Shown here piece after piece: positions 34,344-41,235 of a stretch of DNA of 41,235 bases (position 1 is its first letter; every line of letters begins with the position of its first letter). Both the position numbers and the translations under genes were made by a program. This stretch comes from JAVMKJ01 sp031732875 (GTDB taxonomy: Bacteria > Pseudomonadota > Gammaproteobacteria > Competibacterales > Competibacteraceae). The notes beneath the pieces were generated by a model that saw only the letters and a list, made by a program, of their open reading frames with translations, was not told where the DNA came from and did no database searches. The stretch lies in the NCBI GenBank assembly GCA_031732875.1, contig JAVMKL010000048.1, positions 1-41,235 of the forward strand, read 5' to 3'.

Positions 34344-34718
34344 TCAGTCCGCCTCCGCCAGCAGCTCGCGGACCCGCTCGACTACTTCCTGGGTCGAGAA
34401 CGGCTTGGTGATGTAGTCGTCAGCGCCCAGCGCCAGCCCCTTTTCCCGCTCGACTTCGCGGCCCTTGGCGGTGAGCATGATGATGCGGATCTTCTGCCAG
34501 TCCGGGTTGGCCCGGATCGCCTGGCAGACTTCGTAGCCGTTCTTGCGCGGCATCATGACGTCGAGCAGCACCAGGTCGGGCGGTTCGGCGGCGATGGCGG
34601 CCAGCGCCGCCTCGCCGTCCGAGGCGGTCCGCACCTGGAAGCCCGCCTGCTTCATCAGGAACTCCAAGGACAGGACGATATTCGGCTCGTCGTCCACCAC
34701 TAGAATCTTGTTGGCCAT
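34344..34718 (-). CDS. Single-domain CheY-like response regulator
   Basis: The 124-residue protein is a bare receiver: acidic pair D9-D10 (VVDDEPN), phosphorylation site D53 in LVLLDVMMP, the Thr in MLTAKG and the Lys in ITKPFS. There is no output domain. It is followed after six bases by the PAS-exonuclease gene and then the small membrane protein and symporter-kinase, whose H691 is its likely phosphodonor. Upstream is a 42-base gap to the DUF6489-like gene. Confidence 0.92.
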   Translation of the reverse strand: MANKILVVDDEPNIVLSLEFLMKQAGFQVRTASDGEAALAAIAAEPPDLVLLDVMMPRKNGYEVCQAIRANPDWQKIRIIMLTAKGREVEREKGLALGADDYITKPFSTQEVVERVRELLAEAD

Positions 34719-34760
34719 ATCCGCTCCCCTGGTCGACCGGCAATTTCGTTCGGGCGGGTA

Positions 34761-35087
34761 TTATGATGGTTTTTCGGCGCCGTTGCGTGCTGCGGTGCTA
34801 TCGCGCGGCTCCAGCGGATTGTCGGTTTTCCTGTCCGCGTCCTTGGTCGCGCCACCACCGCTGGCCTTGGCGACCGCCTCCCAGAATTTTTGCACCATTT
34901 CCATTGAATTGAATTGGGTGGGCAGCAGCGGTTTCAGCAAGCCGAGCGCGTCGAAGTTGATCACGCCGCGCTGCATGTTGTCGCGGAGGGCCTGCAGAAG
35001 GTCGTCGTGCAGGGGCTGGATGTTCGGCAGGCCCAAAAACTCGCGCATTTCCTGGGCGGTGGCCTCAACGCTGACATTCACTTTCAT
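34761..35087 (-). CDS. DUF6489-like protein
   Basis: From ATG 35087 (GAGG upstream) the protein has 108 residues, starting MKVNVSVEATAQEMREFLGL then PNIQPLHDDLLQAL. This N-terminus (MKVNV-x-V-x-x-T-x-EE-x-R-x-FLGLP) is the mark of DUF6489 proteins. The middle is helical (MEMVQKFWEAV) and the tail is charged and low in complexity. Function is unknown. The longer frame to 35234 is not used because it starts in poor sequence and lacks a ribosome binding site. The 179 bases upstream to mnmG hold no recognisable gene. Confidence 0.75.
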   Translation of the reverse strand: MKVNVSVEATAQEMREFLGLPNIQPLHDDLLQALRDNMQRGVINFDALGLLKPLLPTQFNSMEMVQKFWEAVAKASGGGATKDADRKTDNPLEPRDSTAARNGAEKPS

Positions 35088-35266
35088 CAAGATATTCCTC
35101 GTGTGCTTCGGAACCGCGAGCCTGGTTGGAGGTTTGGCGATGGAATCCGGAATTGCCCGATCGATCAAGCATAGCAGGATCGGCGCTGGCCTTCCGGCCA
35201 GACCTTGCCGCGAGGGTATTGCGCGGCCTTGCAAAATTAATGGAAGTCATCGCGGCCGGCAACCGT

Positions 35267-37156
35267 CTAGCCGGCGTTCCGGCGCGTCCGGCCGCGCTTG
35301 AGATGGACGAGCAGCAGGGAAACGGCGGCGGGGGTCACGCCCGGAATCCGGCCGGCCTGGCCCAGGGTGCGGGGTTGGTGGCGGTTCAGCTTTTCCCGGA
35401 CCTCGCGCGACAGGCCGCGCACATCGGCGTAATCGAGGTCGGGCGGCAACGCCGTCTGCTCGTGGCGGCGCTGGCGTTCGATCTCTTCCCGCTGCCGTTC
35501 GATGTAGCCGGCGTACTTGGCCTGAACTTCCACCTGCTCGACGACTTGCGGATCGGTTTCCCCCGGTCCGATGCCGGGCAGGCTCGTCAGTCCGGCGTAG
35601 GTGACCTCGGGCCGGCGCAGCAGTTCGGCCGCCCGGCTTTCCCGGGCCAGCGGACCCTGTAGAACCCGTTGCGCGTCGGCTTCGCTCACCTGCGCCGGCC
35701 GCACCCAGAGTTCGCGTAACCGCCGGGTTTCCCGTTCGATCGCCTCGCGCTTGCGCTGGAACGTCTCCCAACGGGCATCGTCCACCACCCCAAGACGGCG
35801 GCCGATCTCGGTCAAGCGCAGATCGGCGTTGTCCTCGCGCAGCAGCAGTCGATGTTCGGCGCGGCTGGTGAACATCCGATAGGGCTCGCTGGTGCCGCGG
35901 GTGATCAGATCGTCGATCAGCACCCCCAGATAGGCTTCGTCGCGGTTCGGCCACCATGGTTCTTCGTTTCTGACGAACAGCCCGGCGTTGATGCCAGCCA
36001 GAAGACCTTGGGCAGCCGCTTCCTCGTAACCGGTGGTGCCGTTGATCTGGCCGGCGAGGAACAAACCCTGGACCGACCGGGTTTGCAGGGAGTATTCGAG
36101 GTCGCGCGGATCGAAAAAATCATATTCGATGGCGTAGCCGGGCCGGGTGATGTGGACGTTCTCCAACCCCTCGATCGAACGCACCAGCGCGTGCTGCACG
36201 TCGAACGGCAGGCTGGTGGAGATGCCGTTGGGGTAATACTCGTGCGTTTGCAATCCTTCCGGTTCCAGAAAGATCTGGTGCGAATTCTTGTCGGCGAAGC
36301 GATGGATTTTGTCCTCGATCGACGGGCAGTAGCGCGGACCGATGCCTTCGATCACTCCGGTGTACATCGGCGAGCGGTCCAGTCCGCTGCGGATGATGTC
36401 GTGGGTGCGCGCGTTGGTATGGGTGATCCAGCAGGAGATTTGTGGGGGATGCTCGCCCACCGAACCGAGATAGGAAAAAACCGGACAGGGTTCGTCACCC
36501 GGCTGTTCGACGAGCCGCGCAAAATCGATGCTCCGCCCGTCCAGCCGGGGTGGGGTGCCGGTCTTGAGCCGGCCCACCCGCAGCGGTAGTTCCCGCAATC
36601 GCGCGGCCAGGGCGTTGGACGGTGGGTCGCCGGCACGACCGCCCTCGTAATTCGTCAGTCCGACATGAATCCGTCCGGCCAGGAACGTGCCGGCGGTCAA
36701 CACCACCGCGCCGGCGCTGAAACGGATGCCGGTCTGGGTGACGACGCCGGTCACCCGCGCGCCCTCGACGACGAGGTCGGCGGCGGCCTGCTGGAACACG
36801 CTCAAATTGGGCTGGTTCTCGATCAGGGTCCGTACCGCCGTCTTGTACAACGCCCGGTCGGCCTGGCAACGGGTGGCGCGCACCGCCGGTCCCTTGCGGC
36901 TGTTGAGGATGCGGAACTGGATACCGGCCCGGTCGGCGGCCCGCGCCATCGCGCCGCCGAGCGCGTCGACCTCCTTGACCAGATGACCCTTGCCGATGCC
37001 GCCGATGGCCGGGTTGCAACTCATCGCGCCCACGGTCTCGATGGTGTGGGTCAGCAGCAGGGTGCGCAGCCCCATCCGCGCGGCGGCCAGACAGGCCTCG
37101 GTGCCGGCGTGGCCGCCGCCGATCACGATGACATCGAAGGGTTCGGGATAGCGCAT
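35267..37156 (-). CDS. mnmG: MnmG (GidA), tRNA uridine-34 modification enzyme
   Basis: With MnmE, MnmG installs the 5-carboxymethylaminomethyl group on wobble uridine of tRNAs. The 629-residue protein equals the E. coli length. It has the FAD-binding VIVIGGGHAGTEACLAAARM at 10-29, SCNPAIGGIGKGHLVKE, GRIHVGLTNYEGGRAGDP and YEEAAAQGLLAGINA, all family marks. ATG 37156 is immediately followed by RYPEPFDV. No mnmE, rsmG or parAB is seen beside it, unlike the common gidAB arrangement. Confidence 0.95.
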   Translation of the reverse strand: MRYPEPFDVIVIGGGHAGTEACLAAARMGLRTLLLTHTIETVGAMSCNPAIGGIGKGHLVKEVDALGGAMARAADRAGIQFRILNSRKGPAVRATRCQADRALYKTAVRTLIENQPNLSVFQQAAADLVVEGARVTGVVTQTGIRFSAGAVVLTAGTFLAGRIHVGLTNYEGGRAGDPPSNALAARLRELPLRVGRLKTGTPPRLDGRSIDFARLVEQPGDEPCPVFSYLGSVGEHPPQISCWITHTNARTHDIIRSGLDRSPMYTGVIEGIGPRYCPSIEDKIHRFADKNSHQIFLEPEGLQTHEYYPNGISTSLPFDVQHALVRSIEGLENVHITRPGYAIEYDFFDPRDLEYSLQTRSVQGLFLAGQINGTTGYEEAAAQGLLAGINAGLFVRNEEPWWPNRDEAYLGVLIDDLITRGTSEPYRMFTSRAEHRLLLREDNADLRLTEIGRRLGVVDDARWETFQRKREAIERETRRLRELWVRPAQVSEADAQRVLQGPLARESRAAELLRRPEVTYAGLTSLPGIGPGETDPQVVEQVEVQAKYAGYIERQREEIERQRRHEQTALPPDLDYADVRGLSREVREKLNRHQPRTLGQAGRIPGVTPAAVSLLLVHLKRGRTRRNAG

Positions 37157-37165
37157 GGCGCGATT

Positions 37166-38146
37166 TTACTCCGACAACGGCAGTTGCACGGCATAGTTGG
37201 ACACCGGCAGTGCCACGGTGATCACGCCCTGCTTGGCCAGGAACTGGGCGAAGCGCTTGTAGCGGGCCTCGTCCAGCGCCGCGGGCCGGCGGGCCAGCCT
37301 CGGCAGGGTGTCGCGCCAGGCGCGACGGTTCAACTCGTCGTCCAGATCCTTGTGTTTGGCGACGAACGCTTTCCAGGCATCGTCGGGGTGGTTGAGAATA
37401 TACAGCGTTGCCTGCTCCAGCGCCGCGACGAACCGTCCCAGGCGGGGATCGTTGAGCTTGTCGCGATTCGCGACCAGCACCAGTTCGTCGTAGGGCGGCA
37501 CGCCTTCTTCCTCCGGATAGAACGCCAACCCCGGCTTCTTGGCCAGATCGAGCTGGTTCAATTCGAAATTGCGGAAGGCACCGATGACCGCGTCCACCTG
37601 TTTCGACAACAACACCGGAGACAGGGAAAAGTTGACGTTCACCAGAGTCACGTCTTCCGGCTTCAAGCCGGTTTTGGCCAGCATCGTCTTGAGCAAGGCT
37701 TCCTCGAAGCCACCGACCGAGTAGCCGATCTTGCGGCCCTTGAGATCGGCCAGGGTCTTGACCGGGCCGTCCTTCAGCACGACCAGCGAATTCAGCGGGG
37801 TGGCGATCAGGGTGCCGATCCGCTTGACCGGCAGGCCGGCGGTGACCTGCATGATCAACTGGGGCTGGTAGGTGATGGCGACATTCACTTTGCCGGCGGC
37901 GGCCAGCTTGGGTGGATCGTTGGGATCGGCCGGAGCTTGCAGTTCGACCTCCAGATCCTGGGCGGCGAAGAAACCCTTTTCCTGGGCCACGACCAGCGCG
38001 GCGTGGTCGGGATTCACGAACCAGTCGAGCATGACGGTAAGTTTTTTATCGTTGGCCGGTTTGTCGTCCGCCCAGGTACCCGGCGTCAGGACAGCCCAGC
38101 CCAGCAACAGCAGGAAAGCGCGCAATACATTCGGCATGGTTTTCAT
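37166..38146 (-). CDS. ThiY/NMT1-like ABC substrate-binding protein (pyrimidine type)
   Basis: From ATG 38146 the 326-residue protein has a signal peptide (MKTMPNVLRAFLLLLGWAVL, cut near TWADD), then KLTVMLDWFVNPDHAALVVA and EKGFF. The LDW-x-x-NPDHA pattern is typical of binding proteins for thiamine pyrimidine precursors (ThiY/THI5 family). QPQLIMQVTAGLPVKRIGTL and GRKIGYSVGGFEE follow. The ATG overlaps the stop of the permease gene, giving an ATPase-permease-binding protein operon. The substrate could also be another small organic molecule, since no TenA or TPP riboswitch is nearby. Confidence 0.8.
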   Translation of the reverse strand: MKTMPNVLRAFLLLLGWAVLTPGTWADDKPANDKKLTVMLDWFVNPDHAALVVAQEKGFFAAQDLEVELQAPADPNDPPKLAAAGKVNVAITYQPQLIMQVTAGLPVKRIGTLIATPLNSLVVLKDGPVKTLADLKGRKIGYSVGGFEEALLKTMLAKTGLKPEDVTLVNVNFSLSPVLLSKQVDAVIGAFRNFELNQLDLAKKPGLAFYPEEEGVPPYDELVLVANRDKLNDPRLGRFVAALEQATLYILNHPDDAWKAFVAKHKDLDDELNRRAWRDTLPRLARRPAALDEARYKRFAQFLAKQGVITVALPVSNYAVQLPLSE

Positions 38147-38922
38147 CACGTTCGGTCGTTCGTGGTGGTTTCGGGAGCGGCCGGATGCCAGGGCAACAAT
38201 CGCCTGAGACCGGCATCCACGGCGAAATATAGCCCAACCGCCAGCAGGGCCAACACCAGCAGGGCGGCGAACATCAGGTCCACCTGCATCCGACTGTTGG
38301 CGTGCAGCATCAGGTAACCCAGTCCGGCGCTGGAGCCGACCCATTCGCCCAGCACCGCGCCGATGGGGGCGACGGCCGCGGCCACCCGGAGGCCGGAGGC
38401 CAGCGCCGGCAGCGCGGCGGGGATCGCAATATGTCGCAGCACCGCCCAGCGCTGCTTCTCGGGCAGCATCACCCGCGCCAGATCGAGCCAGCCGGACGGG
38501 GTGTGGCGCAGGCCGTCGTAGAAGTTGGCGGTCACCGGAAAATAGATGACCAGCATCGCCATGGCGATCTTGGAACCCATGCCGTAGCCCAGCCACAGCA
38601 CCAGCAACGGGGCGATGGCGAACACCGGAACGGCTTGGGAAGCGATCAGCACTGGCAGCAACCAGCGCCGCGCGCGTCGCGAATACCCCAGGGCCAGCGC
38701 GCTGCCGCAGCCCAGGGCGGTGCCCAGCAGCATTCCGAGTACGATTTCCAGCGCGGTGATTCCGGCGTGGCGGAACAGCGAACCGGAATTCCGCCACAGA
38801 CTGGCCGCAACCGCCAGCGGATCGGGCAGAATATACGGCGGCAACTCGCCCAGCACCACCACCATTTGCCAGACCAGCAGCAGGCCGGTCAGCGTCAGCA
38901 GGCCGCGCGCCAATCTGCTCAT
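38146..38922 (-). CDS. ThiX-like ABC transporter permease
   Basis: The 258-residue membrane protein starts at ATG 38922 (MSRLARGLLTLTGLLLVWQM) and has about six membrane segments. The cytoplasmic loop SGWLDLARVMLPEKQRWAVL followed by RHIAIPAALPALASGLR matches the EAA-loop of SsuC/TauC/ThiX permeases. It overlaps the ATPase gene (ATGA) and the binding-protein gene. A longer frame extends back inside the ATPase gene and is not used. Specificity is inferred from the binding protein. Confidence 0.85.
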   Translation of the reverse strand: MSRLARGLLTLTGLLLVWQMVVVLGELPPYILPDPLAVAASLWRNSGSLFRHAGITALEIVLGMLLGTALGCGSALALGYSRRARRWLLPVLIASQAVPVFAIAPLLVLWLGYGMGSKIAMAMLVIYFPVTANFYDGLRHTPSGWLDLARVMLPEKQRWAVLRHIAIPAALPALASGLRVAAAVAPIGAVLGEWVGSSAGLGYLMLHANSRMQVDLMFAALLVLALLAVGLYFAVDAGLRRLLPWHPAAPETTTNDRT

Positions 38923-39689
38923 GCTACCACCTCCAACCGTCGCAGGATCGCGCGATAAGCGGCTTGTACCGCCGGATCGCCGGGATCGCGGGGTGGAGTG
39001 GCGGGCAGGTCGGTTAATGTGGACAAGGTCGCTGGCCGGCCGTTCATGATCAAAATGTGCTCGCCCAGCCGCAGGGCTTCCAGTGGGTCGTGGGTGACCA
39101 GAAATACGGTCCGCCCGGCCAGCAGCTCGGCGGCCATCGCCTGCAGGCGCAGCCGGGTCAGAGCGTCCAGCCCGGAAAACGGTTCGTCCATCAGCACCAC
39201 CGGCCGATCTTCCATCAGGGTCCGGGCCAGCGCCACCCGCTGGCGCATCCCGCCGGACAGCGCCGCCGGTCGCGCCGACGCGTAGTCGGCCAGCCCGACC
39301 CGCGCCAGCAGGCACAAGGCCCGTTCCCGATCCGCTTTCTCGTCGCGCAGCCGGCTCCCGAGGGTGACGTTGTTCAACACGTTCAGCCAGGGCAGCAGCA
39401 GATCCTGCTGTGCCATATAAGCCACTCGTCCGGTCAGCGGCCGTCCGTCGCCGCCGCGTAACTCGCCGCTGATGCCGGGTGGGGTCAATCCCGCCAGCAG
39501 GCGCAGCAGGCTGCTCTTGCCGATCCCGCTGGGGCCGAGCAGGCAGGTGAAGCAGCCCTCGGCCAAGTCCAGATCCAGTCCGTCGAACAGCGTCAGGCCG
39601 CCGTAGACCAGTCGCGCGGCGCGCAGATTGACCGCGAGGGGCGGCGCGATGGACTCGGGAACGGGGTCGGGCATGGCGGATGCGAGCAT
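38919..39689 (-). CDS. ThiZ-like ABC transporter ATPase
   Basis: The 256-residue ATPase has Walker A GPSGIGKSS, Q-loop YMAQQDLLLPWLNV, signature LSGGMRQRVALA and Walker B PVVLMDEPFSGLD, with the switch His in LVTHDPLEAL. It belongs to the SsuB/TauB/ThiZ group. ATG 39689 is the chosen start; MPDPVPES at 39674 is an alternative. It is the first gene of the three-gene importer operon, reading away from cysH across an AT-rich 157-bp divergent region. Confidence 0.87.
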   Translation of the reverse strand: MLASAMPDPVPESIAPPLAVNLRAARLVYGGLTLFDGLDLDLAEGCFTCLLGPSGIGKSSLLRLLAGLTPPGISGELRGGDGRPLTGRVAYMAQQDLLLPWLNVLNNVTLGSRLRDEKADRERALCLLARVGLADYASARPAALSGGMRQRVALARTLMEDRPVVLMDEPFSGLDALTRLRLQAMAAELLAGRTVFLVTHDPLEALRLGEHILIMNGRPATLSTLTDLPATPPRDPGDPAVQAAYRAILRRLEVVA

Positions 39690-39768
39690 GATTCCATGGT
39701 ATTGAAGGATATTATAAAATAATAGAATAAATATATAGATATTAATTCCTTTTGGATTTATCGATCCA

Positions 39769-39796
39769 TTGTTAAATTTCTACATAAGACCATAAG
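39769..39796 (+). promoter_or_regulatory. Candidate sigma-70 promoter of cysH
   Basis: TTGTTA at 39769-39774 and CATAAG at 39791-39796 are spaced by 16 bases, each four of six to consensus, about 50 bases before the cysH start. The region 39700-39785 is strikingly AT-rich for this genome and probably holds both divergent promoters. No THI box or other riboswitch is seen. Confidence 0.3.
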
Positions 39797-39846
39797 GCCA
39801 TGGATAACGTAACCCGCCATCGGCCAGATGACCAGGTGGAAAGGCA

Positions 39847-40584
39847 ATGACCGAGGCACAGGCAGAGACCGATCTTGAAGGGGATTCCATGCAACCGCGG
39901 TTCGACTTGGCGACCATGAACCGCGAACTGGAAGCCATGCCCGCCGAACAGCGGGTTGCGTGGGGGTTGGAAAATTTTCCTGGCCGCATCGTGATGACCT
40001 CCAGCTTCGGCGCCCAGTCGGCGGTCTGTCTGCATCTGGTTACCCGTCAGCAGCCCGACATCCCGGTCGTTCTGGTCGATACCGGCTACCTGTTCCCGGA
40101 GACTTATCGATTCATCGACCAACTGTGCGAACGGTTATCCCTCAACCTTCATACCTATCGTGCCCCGCAAAGCCCGGCTTGGCAGGAAGCTCGCTACGGC
40201 AAGCTGTGGGAGCAGGGCCTGGACGGGATCGAGCGGTACAACCGGATCAACAAGGTCGAGCCGATGCAGCGTGCCCTGATGGATCTGGGCGCGTCGGCCT
40301 GGATTTCCGGCTTGCGACGGCAGCAGGCAAAGAGCCGCCAGCACCTCGACGTGCTGCTGTGGCGCAACGGTCGCTGCAAGATTCATCCGCTGATCGACTG
40401 GACCGACCGGGATATCTATCGCTATTTGAGCAGGCACGAGCTGCCCTATCACCCGCTCTGGGAACAGGGCTATGTTTCCATCGGCGACGTGCATACCACC
40501 CACCGGCTGGTGGATGGCATGAGTTTGGAGGATACCCGGTTTTTCGGCCTCAAGCGTGAGTGCGGCCTGCACGAGCACGTTTGA
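39847..40584 (+). CDS. cysH: CysH, phosphoadenylyl-sulfate (PAPS) reductase
   Basis: CysH reduces PAPS to sulfite with thioredoxin. The 245-residue protein has IVMTSSFGAQSAVCLHLVTR (the PP-loop variant), VVLVDTGYLFPETYRFIDQL, SGLRRQQAKSR and the C-terminal active site KRECGLHE (C239). It lacks the paired cysteines that hold the iron-sulfur cluster in the APS-reducing form, so PAPS is the expected substrate. GGAAAGG precedes ATG 39847. No other cys genes are adjacent; the gene stands alone between a divergent importer and a terminator. Confidence 0.93.
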   Translation: MTEAQAETDLEGDSMQPRFDLATMNRELEAMPAEQRVAWGLENFPGRIVMTSSFGAQSAVCLHLVTRQQPDIPVVLVDTGYLFPETYRFIDQLCERLSLNLHTYRAPQSPAWQEARYGKLWEQGLDGIERYNRINKVEPMQRALMDLGASAWISGLRRQQAKSRQHLDVLLWRNGRCKIHPLIDWTDRDIYRYLSRHELPYHPLWEQGYVSIGDVHTTHRLVDGMSLEDTRFFGLKRECGLHEHV

Positions 40585-40603
40585 TGTCCTTTCGGGATAC
40601 ATA

Positions 40604-40634
40604 CCCGCAGCTTGCTGCGGGGTCGTTTGTTTTT
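40604..40634 (+). terminator. Rho-independent terminator after cysH
   Basis: cccgcag at 40604-40610 pairs with ctgcggg at 40615-40621 around a four-base loop, followed by the T-rich tract tcgtttgttttt. It lies 20 bases after the cysH stop. The opposite strand has no T-tract, so it acts on cysH only. Confidence 0.85.
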
Positions 40635-40659
40635 GCCGGCCGGCGATGGGATTTGTCGC

Positions 40660-41235
40660 TCAAGCCGCGACTGCAGTCGCGGTGAGCTGCCAGCCGCCCT
40701 GGCCATCGAGTCGCAATTGCCGGTCGTGAAAGGCTCGGAGCGTGCCGCGATGGCCGACGCTGGCGAGGGCCGTTTCCGGCAGACGTTCGCGGATCAGCCG
40801 ATAGAGAGCCTGCTCGGACGGCTCGTCCAGCGCTGAACTGGCTTCGTCAAGGAACAGCCATTTCGGCCGGCGCAGCAAAATGCGGGCGAAGGCCACCCGC
40901 TGCTGCTCGCCGCCGGACAGCGTCTGCGCCCAGTCCTCGCCCGTATCGAGCGCATCGGCGAACCGACCGAGCCCGACATCGCACAGCGTCTGCCGCAGCA
41001 CGGCGTCGTCGAGCACGGCGCGTTGCGGATACAGCAGCGCGTCCCGCAGGGTGCCGATGGGGAGATAGGGGCGCTGGGGTACGAACAATACCTCCGCGTC
41101 CGGCAGACCCACCACACCGCGCGCGTAGGGCCAGACCCCAGCTAGGGTACGCAGCAGGGTGCTTTTACCGGCGCCCGAGACCCCGGCGATCAGCAGCGAA
41201 TCCCCCCGCTCCAGCGACAGATCCAACCCTCGCAG
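40660..41235 (-). CDS. ABC transporter ATPase domain, C-terminal part (5' end outside window)
   Basis: The frame stays open to the right edge (reading LRGLDLSLERGDSLLIAGVS), so the gene starts beyond it. The visible 191 residues form an ATP-binding domain: Walker A GVSGAGKST, Q-loop FVPQRPYLPIGTLRDALLYP, signature LSGGEQQRVA, Walker B WLFLDEASSALD and SVGHR. The PQRPYLPIGTLR-x-x-L-x-YP form is that of YddA/SbmA-like and ABCD-type exporters, in which a membrane domain precedes the ATPase. It converges on cysH. Confidence 0.85.
   Translation of the reverse strand: MRGLDLSLERGDSLLIAGVSGAGKSTLLRTLAGVWPYARGVVGLPDAEVLFVPQRPYLPIGTLRDALLYPQRAVLDDAVLRQTLCDVGLGRFADALDTGEDWAQTLSGGEQQRVAFARILLRRPKWLFLDEASSALDEPSEQALYRLIRERLPETALASVGHRGTLRAFHDRQLRLDGQGGWQLTATAVAA

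Noticed and set aside
34344..34718. Reading the response regulator as CrbR/CbrB
   Set aside because: The protein ends after the receiver domain, with no LuxR or NtrC output domain.
35173..35210. Hairpin ctggccttccggccag upstream of the DUF6489-like gene as a terminator
   Set aside because: A six-base stem with a four-base loop exists, but there is no T-tract on either strand.
36665..38317. A 550-codon plus-strand open frame
   Set aside because: It is antisense to mnmG and the binding-protein gene, both of which are firmly recognised, and its peptide has no domain.
39690..39846. TPP riboswitch before the ThiXYZ-like importer
   Set aside because: The region is AT-rich and lacks the conserved THI-box CTGAGA-type core and helices, so I see no riboswitch.

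Overview
The window reads as a chromosomal segment of a GC-rich proteobacterium, most likely a gammaproteobacterium. The right half has GC-rich housekeeping genes in gammaproteobacterial style: ThyA of 264 residues, MnmG of 629 residues, a PAPS-type CysH, a CbrA/CrbS-type symporter-kinase and a phasin-like gene. A polyhydroxyalkanoate-storing lineage such as Competibacteraceae is a guess, not something the sequence proves. No rRNA, tRNA, CRISPR array or insertion sequence was recognised.

Left half, 1-21.7 kb: an apparently complete dpd island, which puts a 7-deazaguanine base into DNA and restricts unmodified DNA. Two operons converge on an 80-bp gap at 3920-3999 that holds no obvious terminator. 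The plus-strand operon carries an unknown partial gene, a dpdC candidate, dpdA (TGT-like transglycosylase) and dpdB (ParB/DGQHR-like): the modification arm. The minus-strand operon carries dpdE-F-G-H-I-J-K-D, with overlapping start and stop codons at nearly every junction: the restriction arm (SNF2-like, RecQ-like and DEVH helicases, a P-loop ATPase, a PLD nuclease and accessory proteins). By eye, dpdA/B and dpdG/H/I are clearly AT-richer than the flanks, while dpdJ and dpdE are closer to them.

Middle, 21.7-26.4 kb: same strand and upstream of dpdE, a GC-rich queuosine-precursor cluster queF-queC-queD-queE-yhhQ. It makes preQ0, the base DpdA needs, but also contains QueF, which diverts preQ0 to preQ1 for tRNA, so it looks like a host set that the island exploits. 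QueD is a fusion of three QueD-like domains with complementary, individually incomplete active sites. queE and yhhQ are separated by about 1 kb bounded by a 34-bp direct repeat and holding a 5'-disrupted gene. A short MazG-like remnant sits at the dpdE/yhhQ junction and may mark the island edge.

Right, 26.4-41.2 kb: a KamA/EpmB-family radical SAM gene, a phasin-like gene, thyA, an iclR remnant, then a signalling cluster (single-domain response regulator; a membrane PAS protein with a degenerate kinase region fused to a DnaQ-type exonuclease; a small membrane protein; a symporter-histidine kinase). These are followed by a DUF6489-like gene, mnmG, a ThiXYZ-like ABC importer, cysH with a clear terminator, and the 3' part of an ABC exporter running off the right edge.

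Together: host preQ0 synthesis feeds DpdA/DpdB, a DpdC candidate would finish the modified base, and DpdD-K would act on DNA lacking it. folE (GTP cyclohydrolase I), needed for the first step, is not in this window.
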